Positions 25,670-36,190 are shown, counted from the stretch's first letter. The stretch: DNA of 64,000 bases from Candidatus Zixiibacteriota bacterium (GCA_022571845.1 JACZXB010000006.1:62001-126000), one strand, 5' to 3'. Translations and numbers: made by a program. The notes: generated by a model from the letters alone, not told the origin.

Positions 25670-27604
25670 TTGAAAATATCAAAGCTAAAATTATCAGGAC
25701 CCAAAAACGCCTGTTTCGGCTATCCACTATTTTTAGCCATAGGACTGCTGTTTCTGGCGTCTCCGAGCTCCAGAGCCGGCACTAAAATCAGCGTTTTGTT
25801 AGATGCCACTGATATCAGCCGTAAAATTGTTCACAGCAAGCTGATGATTGAAACAGACTTATTTACAAAATCACTTTTATATCCCAAATGGGTCCCCGGT
25901 ATACATGCCCCCAGAGGACCAATCCAGAATATTGCAGGGCTGACAATAGCTGACTCTAAAGGGAATCGATTAGAATGGAAAAGGGACCCCCATGAAGTTT
26001 ACAGGCTGTTTATTGAAAGTGAGACGACAAATCTGCCAATTTCAGTAAATTTAAGCTATATCTGCAATCAGCCTTCGACAAACTCCAGAGGAGTGGACAA
26101 CTATGGCACTCCGCAGCTGGGAGTGATAAACTGGAATACTGTTGTGGTTTATCCTGAAGGTTTGCCCGTAAGAGAAATAACTGTAATCCCCAGTATTGTT
26201 TTGCCGGAAAGCTGGGGGTTTGGGACGGCTCTCCCATTTGATAGGCGTATCGGAGATACGGTTTTATTCAAGCCGGTAACTCTCGAAGAATTTCTGGATA
26301 TGCCACTAATTTGCGGCAGGAATTTTCAGACTATAGAGCTTTTAGAAACTGACATGGCCACATATTTTCTGCATTTAGCTGCTGACGACCCGGCTGATCT
26401 GCCCCAAAACGATTCTATTTTTATTCCGTTCAAAAATTTGATTTTAGAGGCTGAAGCTTTATTCGGCAGGACTCATTTTAAGGAATATCACCTGCTTTTG
26501 ACTTTAAGCGAGGCCGTTCCAAGATTAGGATTGGAGCACCGCAACTCGAGTCTTAATGCCGTCAAAGCTAATGAACTGCGGGAAACCAAATGGAAAGATA
26601 AGAGAACGCCCTATCTAATTCCGCATGAATTTGCCCATGCCTGGTGCGGAAAATACCGCCGCCCCGAAGGAATGCTGACATCTGATTTCATGGAAGATAA
26701 GAACACAAATCTGCTTTGGGTTTACGAGGGACTGGATCAGTATCTTGGCTATGTGCTGGCTGTTCGCAGCGGATTTGTGCCGCTTGATGAATTCAAAGGT
26801 AAAATGGCAAGCACGCTGGGCGGATTCATAAATAAGAAGGGACGAAGTTGGAGACCCTTGCAGGATACGGAGGTTGCTGGCTATACCTTGCGCGGTGGCT
26901 CGAAAAGCTGGTCGTATTTAAGAAGAGGTCAGGACTACTACGCTGAGGGAGCAATGATCTGGATGGAGTTTGACTCTCGTATCCGCAATGCCACCAATAA
27001 CGAAAAGAGCCTCGATGATTTTTGCCGGGATTTCTTTTCTGCCGGAGACCCGCTGGAGCATGCCGTTCCCTTTGGTCTTGATGAAATAGTGGCCAGGCTT
27101 AACAATCTAGTGGAGCTTCCCTGGGACTCTTTGATTGATGCAAAAGTATATCAGGTCCAGGAGGAATATGAGCCGGAAGTTGCCCGCTATGTCGGTTACC
27201 GTCTGGAGTATACTGACAAAAAGTCCGACTACCTTAAACAGTACGAAAAACGGTACAAAACGACTCCGCTATATGAGTCGCTGGGTTTTGCTATAAACAG
27301 CAGTAAGAAGATATCTGATATAATTCCTGAAAGCCTGGCAGATAGCGCCGGGATGTATCCGGGAATGGAGATAGTCGGAGTCAGCGGAAAAAAATATACC
27401 AAAGAGAGACTTACTGATGCTGTTAAGCAGACCAAAGAAACAGGCTCAATTAAGTTTCTTACTTTGGCCGGCGATGAATTTAGAGAAATAGAGTTGGTCT
27501 ATGACAAAGGCCTGCAGTACTATATTTTGACTCCCTTAGAAGGGTTCCCGGACAGGATAAGCGATATCATGAAACCTGTTGTGACCGCTGAAATTGATGA
27601 ATAG
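25670..27604 (+). CDS. M61-family glycyl aminopeptidase-like protein with PDZ domain
   Basis: A 644-residue product from TTG 25670, which follows an AGGAG Shine-Dalgarno by 5 bases and opens a signal peptide (residues about 15-35). The frame extends 39 codons further upstream, but that part lacks a signal sequence. The N-terminal M61 beta domain reads YPKWVPGIHAPRGPI. The zinc motif HEFAHAWCGK starts at His319, and WVYEGLDQYLG supplies the third-ligand Glu. A PDZ domain near the C-terminus has SLADSAGMYPGMEIVGVSG. M61 enzymes release N-terminal residues from peptides. It lies 27 bases ahead of the M1 gene on the same strand, so the two are probably co-transcribed. Confidence 0.9.
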   Translation: MKISKLKLSGPKNACFGYPLFLAIGLLFLASPSSRAGTKISVLLDATDISRKIVHSKLMIETDLFTKSLLYPKWVPGIHAPRGPIQNIAGLTIADSKGNRLEWKRDPHEVYRLFIESETTNLPISVNLSYICNQPSTNSRGVDNYGTPQLGVINWNTVVVYPEGLPVREITVIPSIVLPESWGFGTALPFDRRIGDTVLFKPVTLEEFLDMPLICGRNFQTIELLETDMATYFLHLAADDPADLPQNDSIFIPFKNLILEAEALFGRTHFKEYHLLLTLSEAVPRLGLEHRNSSLNAVKANELRETKWKDKRTPYLIPHEFAHAWCGKYRRPEGMLTSDFMEDKNTNLLWVYEGLDQYLGYVLAVRSGFVPLDEFKGKMASTLGGFINKKGRSWRPLQDTEVAGYTLRGGSKSWSYLRRGQDYYAEGAMIWMEFDSRIRNATNNEKSLDDFCRDFFSAGDPLEHAVPFGLDEIVARLNNLVELPWDSLIDAKVYQVQEEYEPEVARYVGYRLEYTDKKSDYLKQYEKRYKTTPLYESLGFAINSSKKISDIIPESLADSAGMYPGMEIVGVSGKKYTKERLTDAVKQTKETGSIKFLTLAGDEFREIELVYDKGLQYYILTPLEGFPDRISDIMKPVVTAEIDE

Positions 27605-27631
27605 AATTTTTTTTACTTCCGTATATCCTAC

Positions 27632-30600
27632 GTGATAAATTACTACAGTAAATTATTGGTCTCACTTTTAGCGGTTCTACTTTTAACAGGGCTGGCAGAT
27701 TCATCAGAGCCGTATTGGCAGCAGGAAGTAAACTACTCAATAGATGTCACAGTTGAAAAAGATAGCCGCACTATTTTTGGCACGATAGAGATCGAGTATA
27801 TCAACAACTCACCGGATTCTCTTGACAGATTGTATCTTAAAGCTTTTCCCAATGCTATTCAGAAAGATTCCTACGCCGATATCAAGCGGCGTTCTATGAA
27901 TGATTACTCTTTTGCCGGACTGGACTGGTCTCAAGAAGGTTCTCTGGAGCTAATTGAAATTGGTTCAGAAAAATCAAAATATATTTCTCTCAAAAAAGAC
28001 AACACGATTTATACACTATATTTGACTAACAAGATTGCACCGGCTGATACCTTTAATATTTCATTCGAATTCAAAACGGTCCTGCCCAGTCCGCATAACC
28101 TTCGTATGGGTTACACTCAGAAGACTACCAAGGCAGCTTACTGGTATCCACAGGTATGTGTGTATGACAGGAAAATGGGCTGGGTGAATTCTCAGTATGT
28201 TGGCTGGGGTGAAACTTACGGCGATTTTGGGGATTTTGATGTCAGGATCAAAATTTCTGAAAACCAAGTAGTGGCTGCTTCCGGTCTTCTCATAAATGAA
28301 CAGGAAGTCCTGCCCGATTCTTTGCGCTCACTGCTGGACATAAAAAATTATTTTGGCAAAAAAAGTGAATGGCCCAAACTGAACTTTGATGGTAACAAGA
28401 CCAAGACCTGGCACTATTTGGCTGAAAATGTAAATGACTTTGCTTTTACTTTTTCTGACAGCTTTTGCATTGATTCTGATACTGTAAACGGCGTAGAAGT
28501 TGTCGCCTATCCTCTGAAGCACAAGGCAAAAAGCTGGGAGCGTGCTGTTGAAATAGGAAAACAGTCGATTGTTACATTTTCGGAACTTATTTATCCCTAC
28601 CAATGGCCGGTAATTCGAATTTGTGACGCCTTCTCCGGTATGGAATATCCTATGATTACCAATTGCAGCGGCGGCGGACCCTCGCCAAGGTTTGCGCTTT
28701 TATTGTATCATGAAATAGGCCATCAGTGGTTTATGGGCCAGGTCGGTTCCAACCAGCTCGATCGGCCATTTCTCGACGAGGGTTTTACCACCCATTTAGA
28801 GCACATTGCCATGGAAAAGTATCTGGGTCGTGAGGGAAACTACGACTATTTTACCAACTGGTATCAAAAGAAATTTTCACCGCCGACAGAAGACCGCCAC
28901 CAGCGCGGGTTCAGACAATTACTACTCTTGATGAAACTCGGTTTTGATAAGCAGATGGTCTTCTCCTATGACCGCGGTGAAGAATACTTCCCCTATCGCG
29001 TATCTGCTTATTACAAATCTGCTGCCATGCATTATTCTCTGCGCTCAATACTCGGTGATTCTGCTTACTACCAAGCCATGCAGCATTATTGCGCCGAATG
29101 GTTTTTCAAACATCCCTACGAAGAAGATTTTCTGGAATCAATGGAAGAGGCAACCGGTATTCAGCTGGATCATTATCTGCAGCAATGGTATCACAGTCGC
29201 TATCGCCTCGACTATGCTTTTGACAGCAAAAAAACCAGTCGAAAAGGCAACAGCTACCGTCATAGAATAAAACTGAAGCGGCCTGGCGATTTCGTAGCTC
29301 CCATAGATATGGCGGTCATCTGGGAGCAGGGCGACACTTCCTTTTATACTATACCGCCAGAAGGCATGGCTTATAAAAAGAAAGATTTTGCTCTGCTGCC
29401 GACCTGGAATCAGTTCAGAAGACTTTCCGACAGTTACGAAACGACTATTACTTCGCAGAGAGAGATAAAGAAAATAATCTTGGATCCATTTGAGTTGTTG
29501 ATGGATATTGACCGCACCAACAATTCCTCTGGTTTTCTGCCGCCGATTGAACTGAGATTAGACAATATGTTTTACGACCGCATTCCGGTAAACAAATATG
29601 CTCTGAGGTTGCGTCCGGATTTTTGGTACGACAATCCCAACGGCGTGCATCTGGGCTTTCATTCGCACGGTTCATATCTTGATATTGAAAAGAAGTTTTC
29701 CCTGGATTTCCGAATTGGTGCAAGCTCAGGTCGGCCACAAATCGATTTTGAATACTCAACTCCGTTTGAGCCTTTTGGCTATCAATCGACAATATCGAAC
29801 CGGATATTAAGAACAGACCGCAGGACTTTCACCTCATTTAGTTATGAAAAAAGATTTAAAAAGTATTATTCACGCCCCGATTTCAAACTGCTCAGACTGG
29901 AACTAAATTACATGAATCTCGACGGGGAGCAGCAGAACAGACTGGCGCCACTACAAAATGATGTTACAAAATATCTTAACGAAAAAAACTGGAATGCTGC
30001 CGGAGTCTGGTATACTACTGTCAAGAGTGGTATGCTGCGAACTTTTCGCTATGGTTCTTATAGTTTCTCGGGGCAGATAACAGTTGGGACATATTCTGAA
30101 GACAACCGCTTGCTGGGGTTTCAGGAAGGTGAGTATGCAGCAAATCTAAAATTGGAAAATAGCTCTAGGGAGTATTTTTCGTTAAGCCTGCATTATCTTG
30201 GAACCGATGGTGAACCTCCCTCACAATTCGTCAATCATTTGAGTAGAGGCAGCGCAGTCTCTGAATTTGTCAGCTCCAGAGTGTTTCGGTCTCCCGGCAC
30301 AATCCCCAATAGATGGAAAAATGATATCTATTTGTTTAACGGCAGAGTCCGCGGTTATCAGGAACGGAACATTTATTTGACAAAGTCATTCGGTTCTTCA
30401 TTAAGTATTACTCCGCCTGATCTGCTTCCATATCATTGGTTAAGAAAACTTCCAGTGATCGGCGGCTTCTTAAGTAAAATCGACCAGTCGATATTTTCAG
30501 GTGGTGCCTTTGTCTCTATGCAAGGCAAAGAGCTGTCTTATTCGGAACCTATAAGAAGCAGTGAAACTTTGACAAATCCGAGCGACGAGATATTTTACTT

Positions 30601-30751
30601 TTCAGCCGGGATATCCTTGGTTCTCCCTGCGGTCTGGTCTGAACACAGGGTCAGATTAGATTTTCCGCTTTACTTAAATAAACCGTTGGCGGGCGAAAAG
30701 GAGTTCGATTTCAGATTTTCTATAGCCTGGATTTTACCCACAGACTTTTAG
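27632..30751 (+). CDS. M1-family metallopeptidase with a large C-terminal beta-strand domain
   Basis: A 1,039-residue protein with GTG start and a signal peptide (about 1-24). The gluzincin site is complete: HEIGH at 360-364 and Glu383 in LDEGF, with the family spacing. The usual GAMEN segment is replaced by SGMEYPMI. Residues up to about 600 cover the M1 core. The remaining about 400 residues have repeated amphipathic strands rich in aromatic and Gly residues (YALRLRPDFWYDN, GVHLGFHSHGSYLDIE, FRYGSYSFSGQITVG), and the protein ends in Phe (FRFSIAWILPTDF), as many outer-membrane barrels do. A surface-tethered aminopeptidase is therefore likely (inference). It follows the M61 gene and faces the LVIVD/TSP3 gene end to end. 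Confidence 0.88.
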   Translation: MINYYSKLLVSLLAVLLLTGLADSSEPYWQQEVNYSIDVTVEKDSRTIFGTIEIEYINNSPDSLDRLYLKAFPNAIQKDSYADIKRRSMNDYSFAGLDWSQEGSLELIEIGSEKSKYISLKKDNTIYTLYLTNKIAPADTFNISFEFKTVLPSPHNLRMGYTQKTTKAAYWYPQVCVYDRKMGWVNSQYVGWGETYGDFGDFDVRIKISENQVVAASGLLINEQEVLPDSLRSLLDIKNYFGKKSEWPKLNFDGNKTKTWHYLAENVNDFAFTFSDSFCIDSDTVNGVEVVAYPLKHKAKSWERAVEIGKQSIVTFSELIYPYQWPVIRICDAFSGMEYPMITNCSGGGPSPRFALLLYHEIGHQWFMGQVGSNQLDRPFLDEGFTTHLEHIAMEKYLGREGNYDYFTNWYQKKFSPPTEDRHQRGFRQLLLLMKLGFDKQMVFSYDRGEEYFPYRVSAYYKSAAMHYSLRSILGDSAYYQAMQHYCAEWFFKHPYEEDFLESMEEATGIQLDHYLQQWYHSRYRLDYAFDSKKTSRKGNSYRHRIKLKRPGDFVAPIDMAVIWEQGDTSFYTIPPEGMAYKKKDFALLPTWNQFRRLSDSYETTITSQREIKKIILDPFELLMDIDRTNNSSGFLPPIELRLDNMFYDRIPVNKYALRLRPDFWYDNPNGVHLGFHSHGSYLDIEKKFSLDFRIGASSGRPQIDFEYSTPFEPFGYQSTISNRILRTDRRTFTSFSYEKRFKKYYSRPDFKLLRLELNYMNLDGEQQNRLAPLQNDVTKYLNEKNWNAAGVWYTTVKSGMLRTFRYGSYSFSGQITVGTYSEDNRLLGFQEGEYAANLKLENSSREYFSLSLHYLGTDGEPPSQFVNHLSRGSAVSEFVSSRVFRSPGTIPNRWKNDIYLFNGRVRGYQERNIYLTKSFGSSLSITPPDLLPYHWLRKLPVIGGFLSKIDQSIFSGGAFVSMQGKELSYSEPIRSSETLTNPSDEIFYFSAGISLVLPAVWSEHRVRLDFPLYLNKPLAGEKEFDFRFSIAWILPTDF

Positions 30752-30754
30752 CTG

Positions 30755-32728
30755 CTAGGGGCTTTGACATTCCAGTGGAAGAGCCCCGCCTCTAAAAATA
30801 TAATCAACCACAAATGTCAAATCGAGTATGTTGGCGCTGGCGCCGTCCTGATTGAGATCAGCTTCACCGGGACAGGGGGGGGCATCGCCGCCTCTGAATA
30901 TAAAATCGACCAGATAAGTCAGGTCCAGAATATCGGGAAACAGGCTGCCATCGCCGTTTACATCACCGCTTCGCCCTTGGCAACAGCAGGCCAGAGGATC
31001 TTGGTCGGGATTAAAATTATCCGGACAATTATCACAGGCATCACCAACATTGTCTGAGTCTGAATCATCCTGTGTTGCATTCGATAAAGACGGGCAATTA
31101 TCGCAGGCGTCTTGAATGCCATCACTATCGCTGTCAGTTTGACCGGGGTTAGCTATATCCGGGCAGCCATCGCAGCTGTCGGCAATGCCGTCGCTGTCCA
31201 TGTCGGCGTTATCGTCGAAACCGGGGCAGGTGTCACAGGCATCCGGGACGCCGTCGGAATCAGTATCAATACTGTCATCGCCTGCCGGACAGATATCGCA
31301 GCCATTGGGGACACCATCATTATCACTGTCCTGATTGTCATCAAAGCCAGGACAAATATCACAGGCATCGGGAACGTTGTCAGAATCAGCATCAATAGTG
31401 TCATCGAAACCGGGGCAGGCATCACAGGCATCGCCAACGCCGTCACCATCACTGTCCTGCTGGAGGCTGTTCGGATCATCGGGGCAGTTATCACAGGCAT
31501 CACCAATATTGTCTGTGTCTGAGTCTGTTTGGGAAGCGTTGGCAACCATCGGACAGTTATCGCAGATTGATTCTACGCCATCGTTATCAGGGTCATCGGC
31601 AATATAGTTGGGATTTTGTATTAGCTGAAAGATATAAAGTGTACCGTTTAGGTCCGAAGAAAAAACTAAACTGTCTTTGGTAAAGGGGAAAGTTCCCCAG
31701 ATGTTGTCTGATGGAGAATCAAAAAATGCCACTTCCCGGGGACAGCTTGGAATGCTAATATCTACAATTCTTGTGCCAGAATTGTAATGAGACAGGTAAA
31801 TATAGTCGCCGACTATATGCGCATTATGGGCTATATTATTGGGAGCAAGGTATTCACCTACAAGTTTGATATCCTGTAAATCCTGCTTATCCCAAATTTT
31901 AACTGTTTTCCCTACGGTTTCTTCGGTAGTAACGACATGTCTTCTATCAGCAGTCGGCCAGATATTATGTACATAGCCGCCATTGGGAATTGTTACAAAA
32001 GAGATTCTATGGGGGTTACTCTTGCTAGAGGCATTATAAATTGAAAAAGAATGCGAACTACCTTCGGCTACATAAACAGTATCGTTATGGGCGTATATGT
32101 CATGAATCGATGACGGGCTAAATCCGAATGAATTGACGTAAACAGGGATTTCGGGATTTGATAAATCATGGATGTATATATTATCGCTAAATCCACCCCC
32201 ACCTTCGAGGTAGATGAATCCTTTGACCGTATCTATGGCGAGGTTATGTGAAGAAAAGGTACCTGCATCAGAAGTAGGAAAGACTCCGACAAGATGAGCG
32301 CTATCGGGAAGATACTGCAGGTCAATTACTCTAAGGCCGGTACCGCATTCTGAAACAGCATAGCAGTAATGCCCCATAGTGGCCATATCCTGCCAGAGGC
32401 AGCCGCTGCCGGTGACCGTATCTACTATTTGCAGAGTAGATACATTGACTATTACAATGCCTGAAGATATTCCCATGATTGCATACTGCTGGCTGTCAGG
32501 TGCAAGATAGCCCCAGCAGTCGCTGCCATTTTCAGAACCGAACTGATAGGCCCAAACAGAGTCCAAGATAAATGGTAATTCGTCTTGTTCCTGAGCCTGC
32601 TGCTCCTGAGCAGGTTTATAACTTCTGGGGTCAAAATTATCGAGATTGTCGTTAGCTAATATCTGTAGAGAAGTAACAGAGATAATAGCCATTAATACAG
32701 TCAGCAAAATCAGTTTGTGTAAGCTCAA
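30755..32728 (-). CDS. Secreted LVIVD-repeat protein with thrombospondin type 3 repeats and dockerin-like tail
   Basis: A 657-residue protein starting at TTG 32728 (GGAG upstream), with signal peptide about 1-25. Residues about 50-375 are a beta-propeller-like LVIVD/choice-of-anchor B region ([46 protein letters not shown]). Residues about 378-568 hold roughly nine thrombospondin type 3 calcium repeats of the form CDxCPGFDDxxDxDxDGVPD. The C-terminus is the paired dockerin-like tail ([22 protein letters not shown], then [21 protein letters not shown]), preceded by [10 protein letters not shown] and ending LPLECQSP. It has no recognisable enzyme domain; a structural or adhesive surface role is likely. 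Confidence 0.85.
   Translation of the reverse strand: MSLHKLILLTVLMAIISVTSLQILANDNLDNFDPRSYKPAQEQQAQEQDELPFILDSVWAYQFGSENGSDCWGYLAPDSQQYAIMGISSGIVIVNVSTLQIVDTVTGSGCLWQDMATMGHYCYAVSECGTGLRVIDLQYLPDSAHLVGVFPTSDAGTFSSHNLAIDTVKGFIYLEGGGGFSDNIYIHDLSNPEIPVYVNSFGFSPSSIHDIYAHNDTVYVAEGSSHSFSIYNASSKSNPHRISFVTIPNGGYVHNIWPTADRRHVVTTEETVGKTVKIWDKQDLQDIKLVGEYLAPNNIAHNAHIVGDYIYLSHYNSGTRIVDISIPSCPREVAFFDSPSDNIWGTFPFTKDSLVFSSDLNGTLYIFQLIQNPNYIADDPDNDGVESICDNCPMVANASQTDSDTDNIGDACDNCPDDPNSLQQDSDGDGVGDACDACPGFDDTIDADSDNVPDACDICPGFDDNQDSDNDGVPNGCDICPAGDDSIDTDSDGVPDACDTCPGFDDNADMDSDGIADSCDGCPDIANPGQTDSDSDGIQDACDNCPSLSNATQDDSDSDNVGDACDNCPDNFNPDQDPLACCCQGRSGDVNGDGSLFPDILDLTYLVDFIFRGGDAPPCPGEADLNQDGASANILDLTFVVDYIFRGGALPLECQSP
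31027..31600 (-). repeat. Thrombospondin type 3 repeat tract (coding)
   Basis: Degenerate units of about 39-60 bases encode tandem CDxCPGxDD-type calcium-binding repeats inside the LVIVD-repeat gene. Open frames on the opposite strand here are by-products of this repetition. Confidence 0.8.
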
Positions 32729-32813
32729 AGAAAGAACTCCGGTTGGTAGTTTGCAGCAACTTTCTGCTTCAAGTTAACTGATTTTAATACTATGTCAAAT
32801 CTCTCTGACAATT

Positions 32814-32851
32814 GAAACAGCCTCTACGGATTTAAACGCAGAGGCTGTTTC
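32814..32851 (-). terminator. Hairpin downstream of the CHRD gene
   Basis: GAAACAGCCTCT (32814-32825) pairs perfectly with AGAGGCTGTTTC (32840-32851) across a 14-base loop. The following T-run is weak on both strands, so it may act as a factor-assisted terminator or RNA stabiliser for the gene ending at 32892. Confidence 0.6.
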
Positions 32852-32891
32852 TGAAAACTAATTCTATCTTCTAAAAAAATTCAATTCTGCC

Positions 32892-34859
32892 TTAGCAGGG
32901 GCCGGGAGCAGCACCTCCTCTGAAAATACGATCAACTAAGAATACCAAATCCAGTATGCTCGCTGAAGTGCCGTCGCCGTTAACGTCGGCTTCTTCTGAG
33001 CAACTGGGAGGGCCACCTCCTCGGAATATGCGATCAACTAAGAACACCAGGTCAAGTATACTGGCATCGGTTCCGTCGCCATTTACATCTCCTCTAATGC
33101 CCTGGCAGCAGGAACCCAATTGTCCCCTGATTTCACCTGCCGGAAATGGATCAGAGTGGATATTGACATACAGCTCGCCCTGAAGCAGGTCTATTACATC
33201 GGCTGTTGACAAATACCAGATATCTTCAATAGGACTGGCAAATCCTGAAAATGGAAAAACGATAGGACCGCTTACGCATTGGGAACCGCGGTGAATATGC
33301 GCACCATTAGGCATTGCGACATCATGGGTTACGAAAACTGTCAGTTCTTTGCTCCCCGGCTTAAGGGTAGCCGTAGCTTCTCCGGAGGCTCCTGTTTCGG
33401 TACCTGCACACTCGTTGGCAAGAGTGTCACTCAGGTCAAGACTATACTGTACTTGTTTCCTTTCGATTTGCCCGCGGATTTCACCTGCCGGAAATGCATC
33501 AGAATGAATATTTATGTAAAATAAAGAATCAAGCAGCTCGGAAATATCCGCAAACGAAAGGTTGTCCCAGGTATCGCTGATCGGGCTGGTGAAGCCTGAT
33601 AACGGAAAGACAATAGGCCCAATAATTCCCGGTAGCCCCAGATGGATGTGGGCACCATTTGGATTTGTTACGTCATGTTCCACATAGACACTCAGATGTC
33701 TCTGATCTTCACTCAAAGTGAACAATCCGAATCCTGTAGCCGTGCTGTTGTCTCCTCCATATACCGAGCTCTTGGCGATTTGAGCAATAAGTGAAAATTC
33801 CTGCCTTTCAATTTGCCCTCTGATTTCTCCAGCTGGAACAGAGTCAGAGTGTATGTTAACATAAAGGTCGCCCAAAAATAGGTCTTTGATATCGCTGGTA
33901 TCCAGCGTCCAGACTTCAGTAATAGGGCTATTGGCGCTAGCGAACGGGAAGACAATTGCTCCGGCTACCCCGGGCGCTGCCTTATGAATGTGACCGTTAT
34001 TAGTAGTTTCGACATCATGGCTGACTTCAACAGATAGCTCTAAGCCATCGCTGCTCAAAGTTAATACCGCACAGCCGGCCGCAAAACTGCCGGTACCGAC
34101 ACCAGCAGCAGCTTGTGCTTCATCTAAGGTGTGCACGAACCGAATTGGTTCAGGCACAATTTGTCCGCGGAGTTCTCCGCCCGGAAATGAAGATGAATGG
34201 ATATTAACATAGAGGCTTCCCGCGAAAAGAGCATTTACATCTGCTAATGAGAGCGCCCAGCCTTCGCTGATCGGGCTGGTCGGTGACGAGAAAGGAAAAA
34301 CGATTCCTCCCGATGCACAGGATACGGCTTTATGTATATGGGCACCAGTCACGGAACTCACATTGTGTGTTACAAAAAATGACAAATTTGAAGAATCCGG
34401 GCTAAGGATTGCCAAGCCAAAACCGCTCGCCCCGGTACCTGTTCCGGCGCAATCAGCGGCAAGTTCATCATCAAGGATGAACGGAAACAGAGTCGGTTCA
34501 GTTGGCGGAGGAGCCATGAATATGGTGTCAATCATAGTAAATGGGTGGACATTACAAACATAAGGGAAAGGACCCGGTCCATCGAAGGCAGTGAAAACGA
34601 CGTCAAATGGCGCCCCGGAAAGTATTCCTGAATCCCAAAATTTGGGTGAGCCGACTACAGATGACGTCGTATGAACTCCTGACACCAGGGTCCACCTGAC
34701 AGTATCACCGGGATTGACAACCGTTTTAGACGGAGAGAAAAAGAAACTTCCTACGTTAATACCGTGGATGGTAGCATTAAGCGGTCCGACTGTCAGCAGC
34801 ACTATTAATACTGTTAAGGAAAAAGTGAGGGTACTTTGAATTCGAGCTGTTTTTTTCAT
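32892..34859 (-). CDS. Secreted cupredoxin-like protein with four CHRD domains and dockerin-like tail
   Basis: A protein of about 655 residues. The start at 34859 (MKKTARIQSTLTFSLTVLIV) follows AAAGGG and opens a signal peptide; the frame's first 28 codons are rejected. The first mature domain is plastocyanin-like: SFFFSPSKTVVNPGDTVRW, GVHTTSSV, and YVCNVHPFTM with the Cys/His/Met pattern of a type 1 copper site. Four CHRD domains follow, each with HIH(K/R/L)..., IVFPFS and LYVNIHS..FP.GEIRGQ(I/L). The C-terminus has [13 protein letters not shown] and a double dockerin-like tail with the unit [15 protein letters not shown] (Arg replacing Phe), ending AAPGPC. Domain order and tail suggest a surface or matrix protein that may bind copper. 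No enzyme activity is evident. Confidence 0.85.
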   Translation of the reverse strand: MKKTARIQSTLTFSLTVLIVLLTVGPLNATIHGINVGSFFFSPSKTVVNPGDTVRWTLVSGVHTTSSVVGSPKFWDSGILSGAPFDVVFTAFDGPGPFPYVCNVHPFTMIDTIFMAPPPTEPTLFPFILDDELAADCAGTGTGASGFGLAILSPDSSNLSFFVTHNVSSVTGAHIHKAVSCASGGIVFPFSSPTSPISEGWALSLADVNALFAGSLYVNIHSSSFPGGELRGQIVPEPIRFVHTLDEAQAAAGVGTGSFAAGCAVLTLSSDGLELSVEVSHDVETTNNGHIHKAAPGVAGAIVFPFASANSPITEVWTLDTSDIKDLFLGDLYVNIHSDSVPAGEIRGQIERQEFSLIAQIAKSSVYGGDNSTATGFGLFTLSEDQRHLSVYVEHDVTNPNGAHIHLGLPGIIGPIVFPLSGFTSPISDTWDNLSFADISELLDSLFYINIHSDAFPAGEIRGQIERKQVQYSLDLSDTLANECAGTETGASGEATATLKPGSKELTVFVTHDVAMPNGAHIHRGSQCVSGPIVFPFSGFASPIEDIWYLSTADVIDLLQGELYVNIHSDPFPAGEIRGQLGSCCQGIRGDVNGDGTDASILDLVFLVDRIFRGGGPPSCSEEADVNGDGTSASILDLVFLVDRIFRGGAAPGPC

Positions 34860-35024
34860 TTCCAACCCTTTCTTTATAAGTAAATTAGCAAAAATTACTA
34901 ATTGAGTAGTGAGGTAGTAATCATTGAATAAATTCGACCTCAAGCTAATTGATTTCTCAATTTATGCAACACCGAAATTTGAAATATACCAATTTTTGCT
35001 CTCTATCAGGCCAAAGAAGCGTTT

Positions 35025-35954
35025 TCAAGGGCAAGCATCGGGTGCGGCTCCTCCTCTGTAAAGCACGTCTATAAGGATAGTTACGTCGAGTGCTGTAGAT
35101 ATCCGCCCGTCGTTATTAATATCTGCTTCTTCGGGGCAGGGGGGGACCGGCCCGCCTCGAAATATGTAATCAACCAGATAATCCAAATCGAGGAAAGTTG
35201 CGTTGTCACCGTCACCGTCAAAATCGCCACGCAGCCCTATACAGCAGGGAGGCGGGAGATAGGTAACCGATAGTTCCGGCCAACTGGTTTCATTTGCGTT
35301 ATCTTTAGAGGCAAATCGCTTGGCAGTAAGTGTAGTATCTTCACTGCCTATCAATATCCAACCATTGCTGTTGCCAGGGTTGTCCAGCCAGTCCTGCACA
35401 TCGGCAACCATTTGAGACGTTGAACCAAAATTATAAAAGGCAATCCCTCCGATTGTAGTCGAGGCACTGGCTGAGGGATTAAAATTTCCACCGGAAGTAG
35501 TCCAAAAGATTGAATCAAAAAATTGGTGCAGCCAGGTGGCATCGTTAGTCGTGGCAGGGGCGCCCATTCCTTCACCAAATGCTGCAATTGATGTCCCTTC
35601 ACCCCAATCGGCAGTAAGTTTATGCAAAGCTATATTTTCATTGGCTGCTACCGTTCTGGACATGTGGAGTGCCAGCGCAACGGATTGTACTGTAGCGCCG
35701 GTAGGGATATTTCCTGCTATGTCAAAAGCAATAACAGCTCGCCGAATCTTGCCTGTCGCTGTTTTGCCGGCAAAAAAGTAGCTGCCGGCGCCATTGCTAA
35801 TTGTCCCGGTAGTGGATTCATAGAGGGTGTTGTCTTTGGCTGCTCCTAATTGCACTGCGACTAATTCAGAAGTGTACCCCGTAGAGGAAAATGCAAGAAA
35901 AGTCAGCAGTGCTAGAGATGATAATTTCAGCTTGAAAAACAGGGCATTTGTCAT
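35025..35954 (-). CDS. Secreted DNRLRE-domain protein with dockerin-like tail
   Basis: A 309-residue protein with signal peptide about 1-29 (cut near GYTS). Residues about 30-230 match the DNRLRE carbohydrate/surface-protein domain, with AAKDNTLYESTTGTISNGAG, RRAVIAFDIAGNIPTGATV and a final TLTAKRFASKDNANETSWPELSVTY. This fold is widespread in secreted multi-domain proteins and gives no specific activity. After CCIGLRGDFDGDG comes the double dockerin-like tail ([15 protein letters not shown], then ALDVTILIDVLYRGG), ending AAPDACP. The second unit is the most diverged of the seven tails in the window. It is the third of three neighbouring minus-strand genes that encode tail-bearing proteins. 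Confidence 0.85.
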   Translation of the reverse strand: MTNALFFKLKLSSLALLTFLAFSSTGYTSELVAVQLGAAKDNTLYESTTGTISNGAGSYFFAGKTATGKIRRAVIAFDIAGNIPTGATVQSVALALHMSRTVAANENIALHKLTADWGEGTSIAAFGEGMGAPATTNDATWLHQFFDSIFWTTSGGNFNPSASASTTIGGIAFYNFGSTSQMVADVQDWLDNPGNSNGWILIGSEDTTLTAKRFASKDNANETSWPELSVTYLPPPCCIGLRGDFDGDGDNATFLDLDYLVDYIFRGGPVPPCPEEADINNDGRISTALDVTILIDVLYRGGAAPDACP

Positions 35955-36190
35955 CAGTAAAGTTTTCTGTTTATCTAAAAAGAAATCACGAAATACGAAA
36001 TACCTGATTTAGTCGGTATCTTAAGTTGCTAAACAATCCGGCTTATCAATTGTTCCCTCATATGGCTATCTTATAGCTAATTCTATGACAAAATCTGCGA
36101 TTATTGTCACCAGAATGTCATTCAATCGATAACGAATTCTGCCGATAATTAAAGAGAATCAGTCCCACAATAAAAAAAGGAGCAGCCAAG

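Noticed and set aside
30764-31607. Plus-strand and alternative-frame open frames opposite the thrombospondin repeats
   Set aside because: They are repetitive antisense shadows of the tandem coding repeats.
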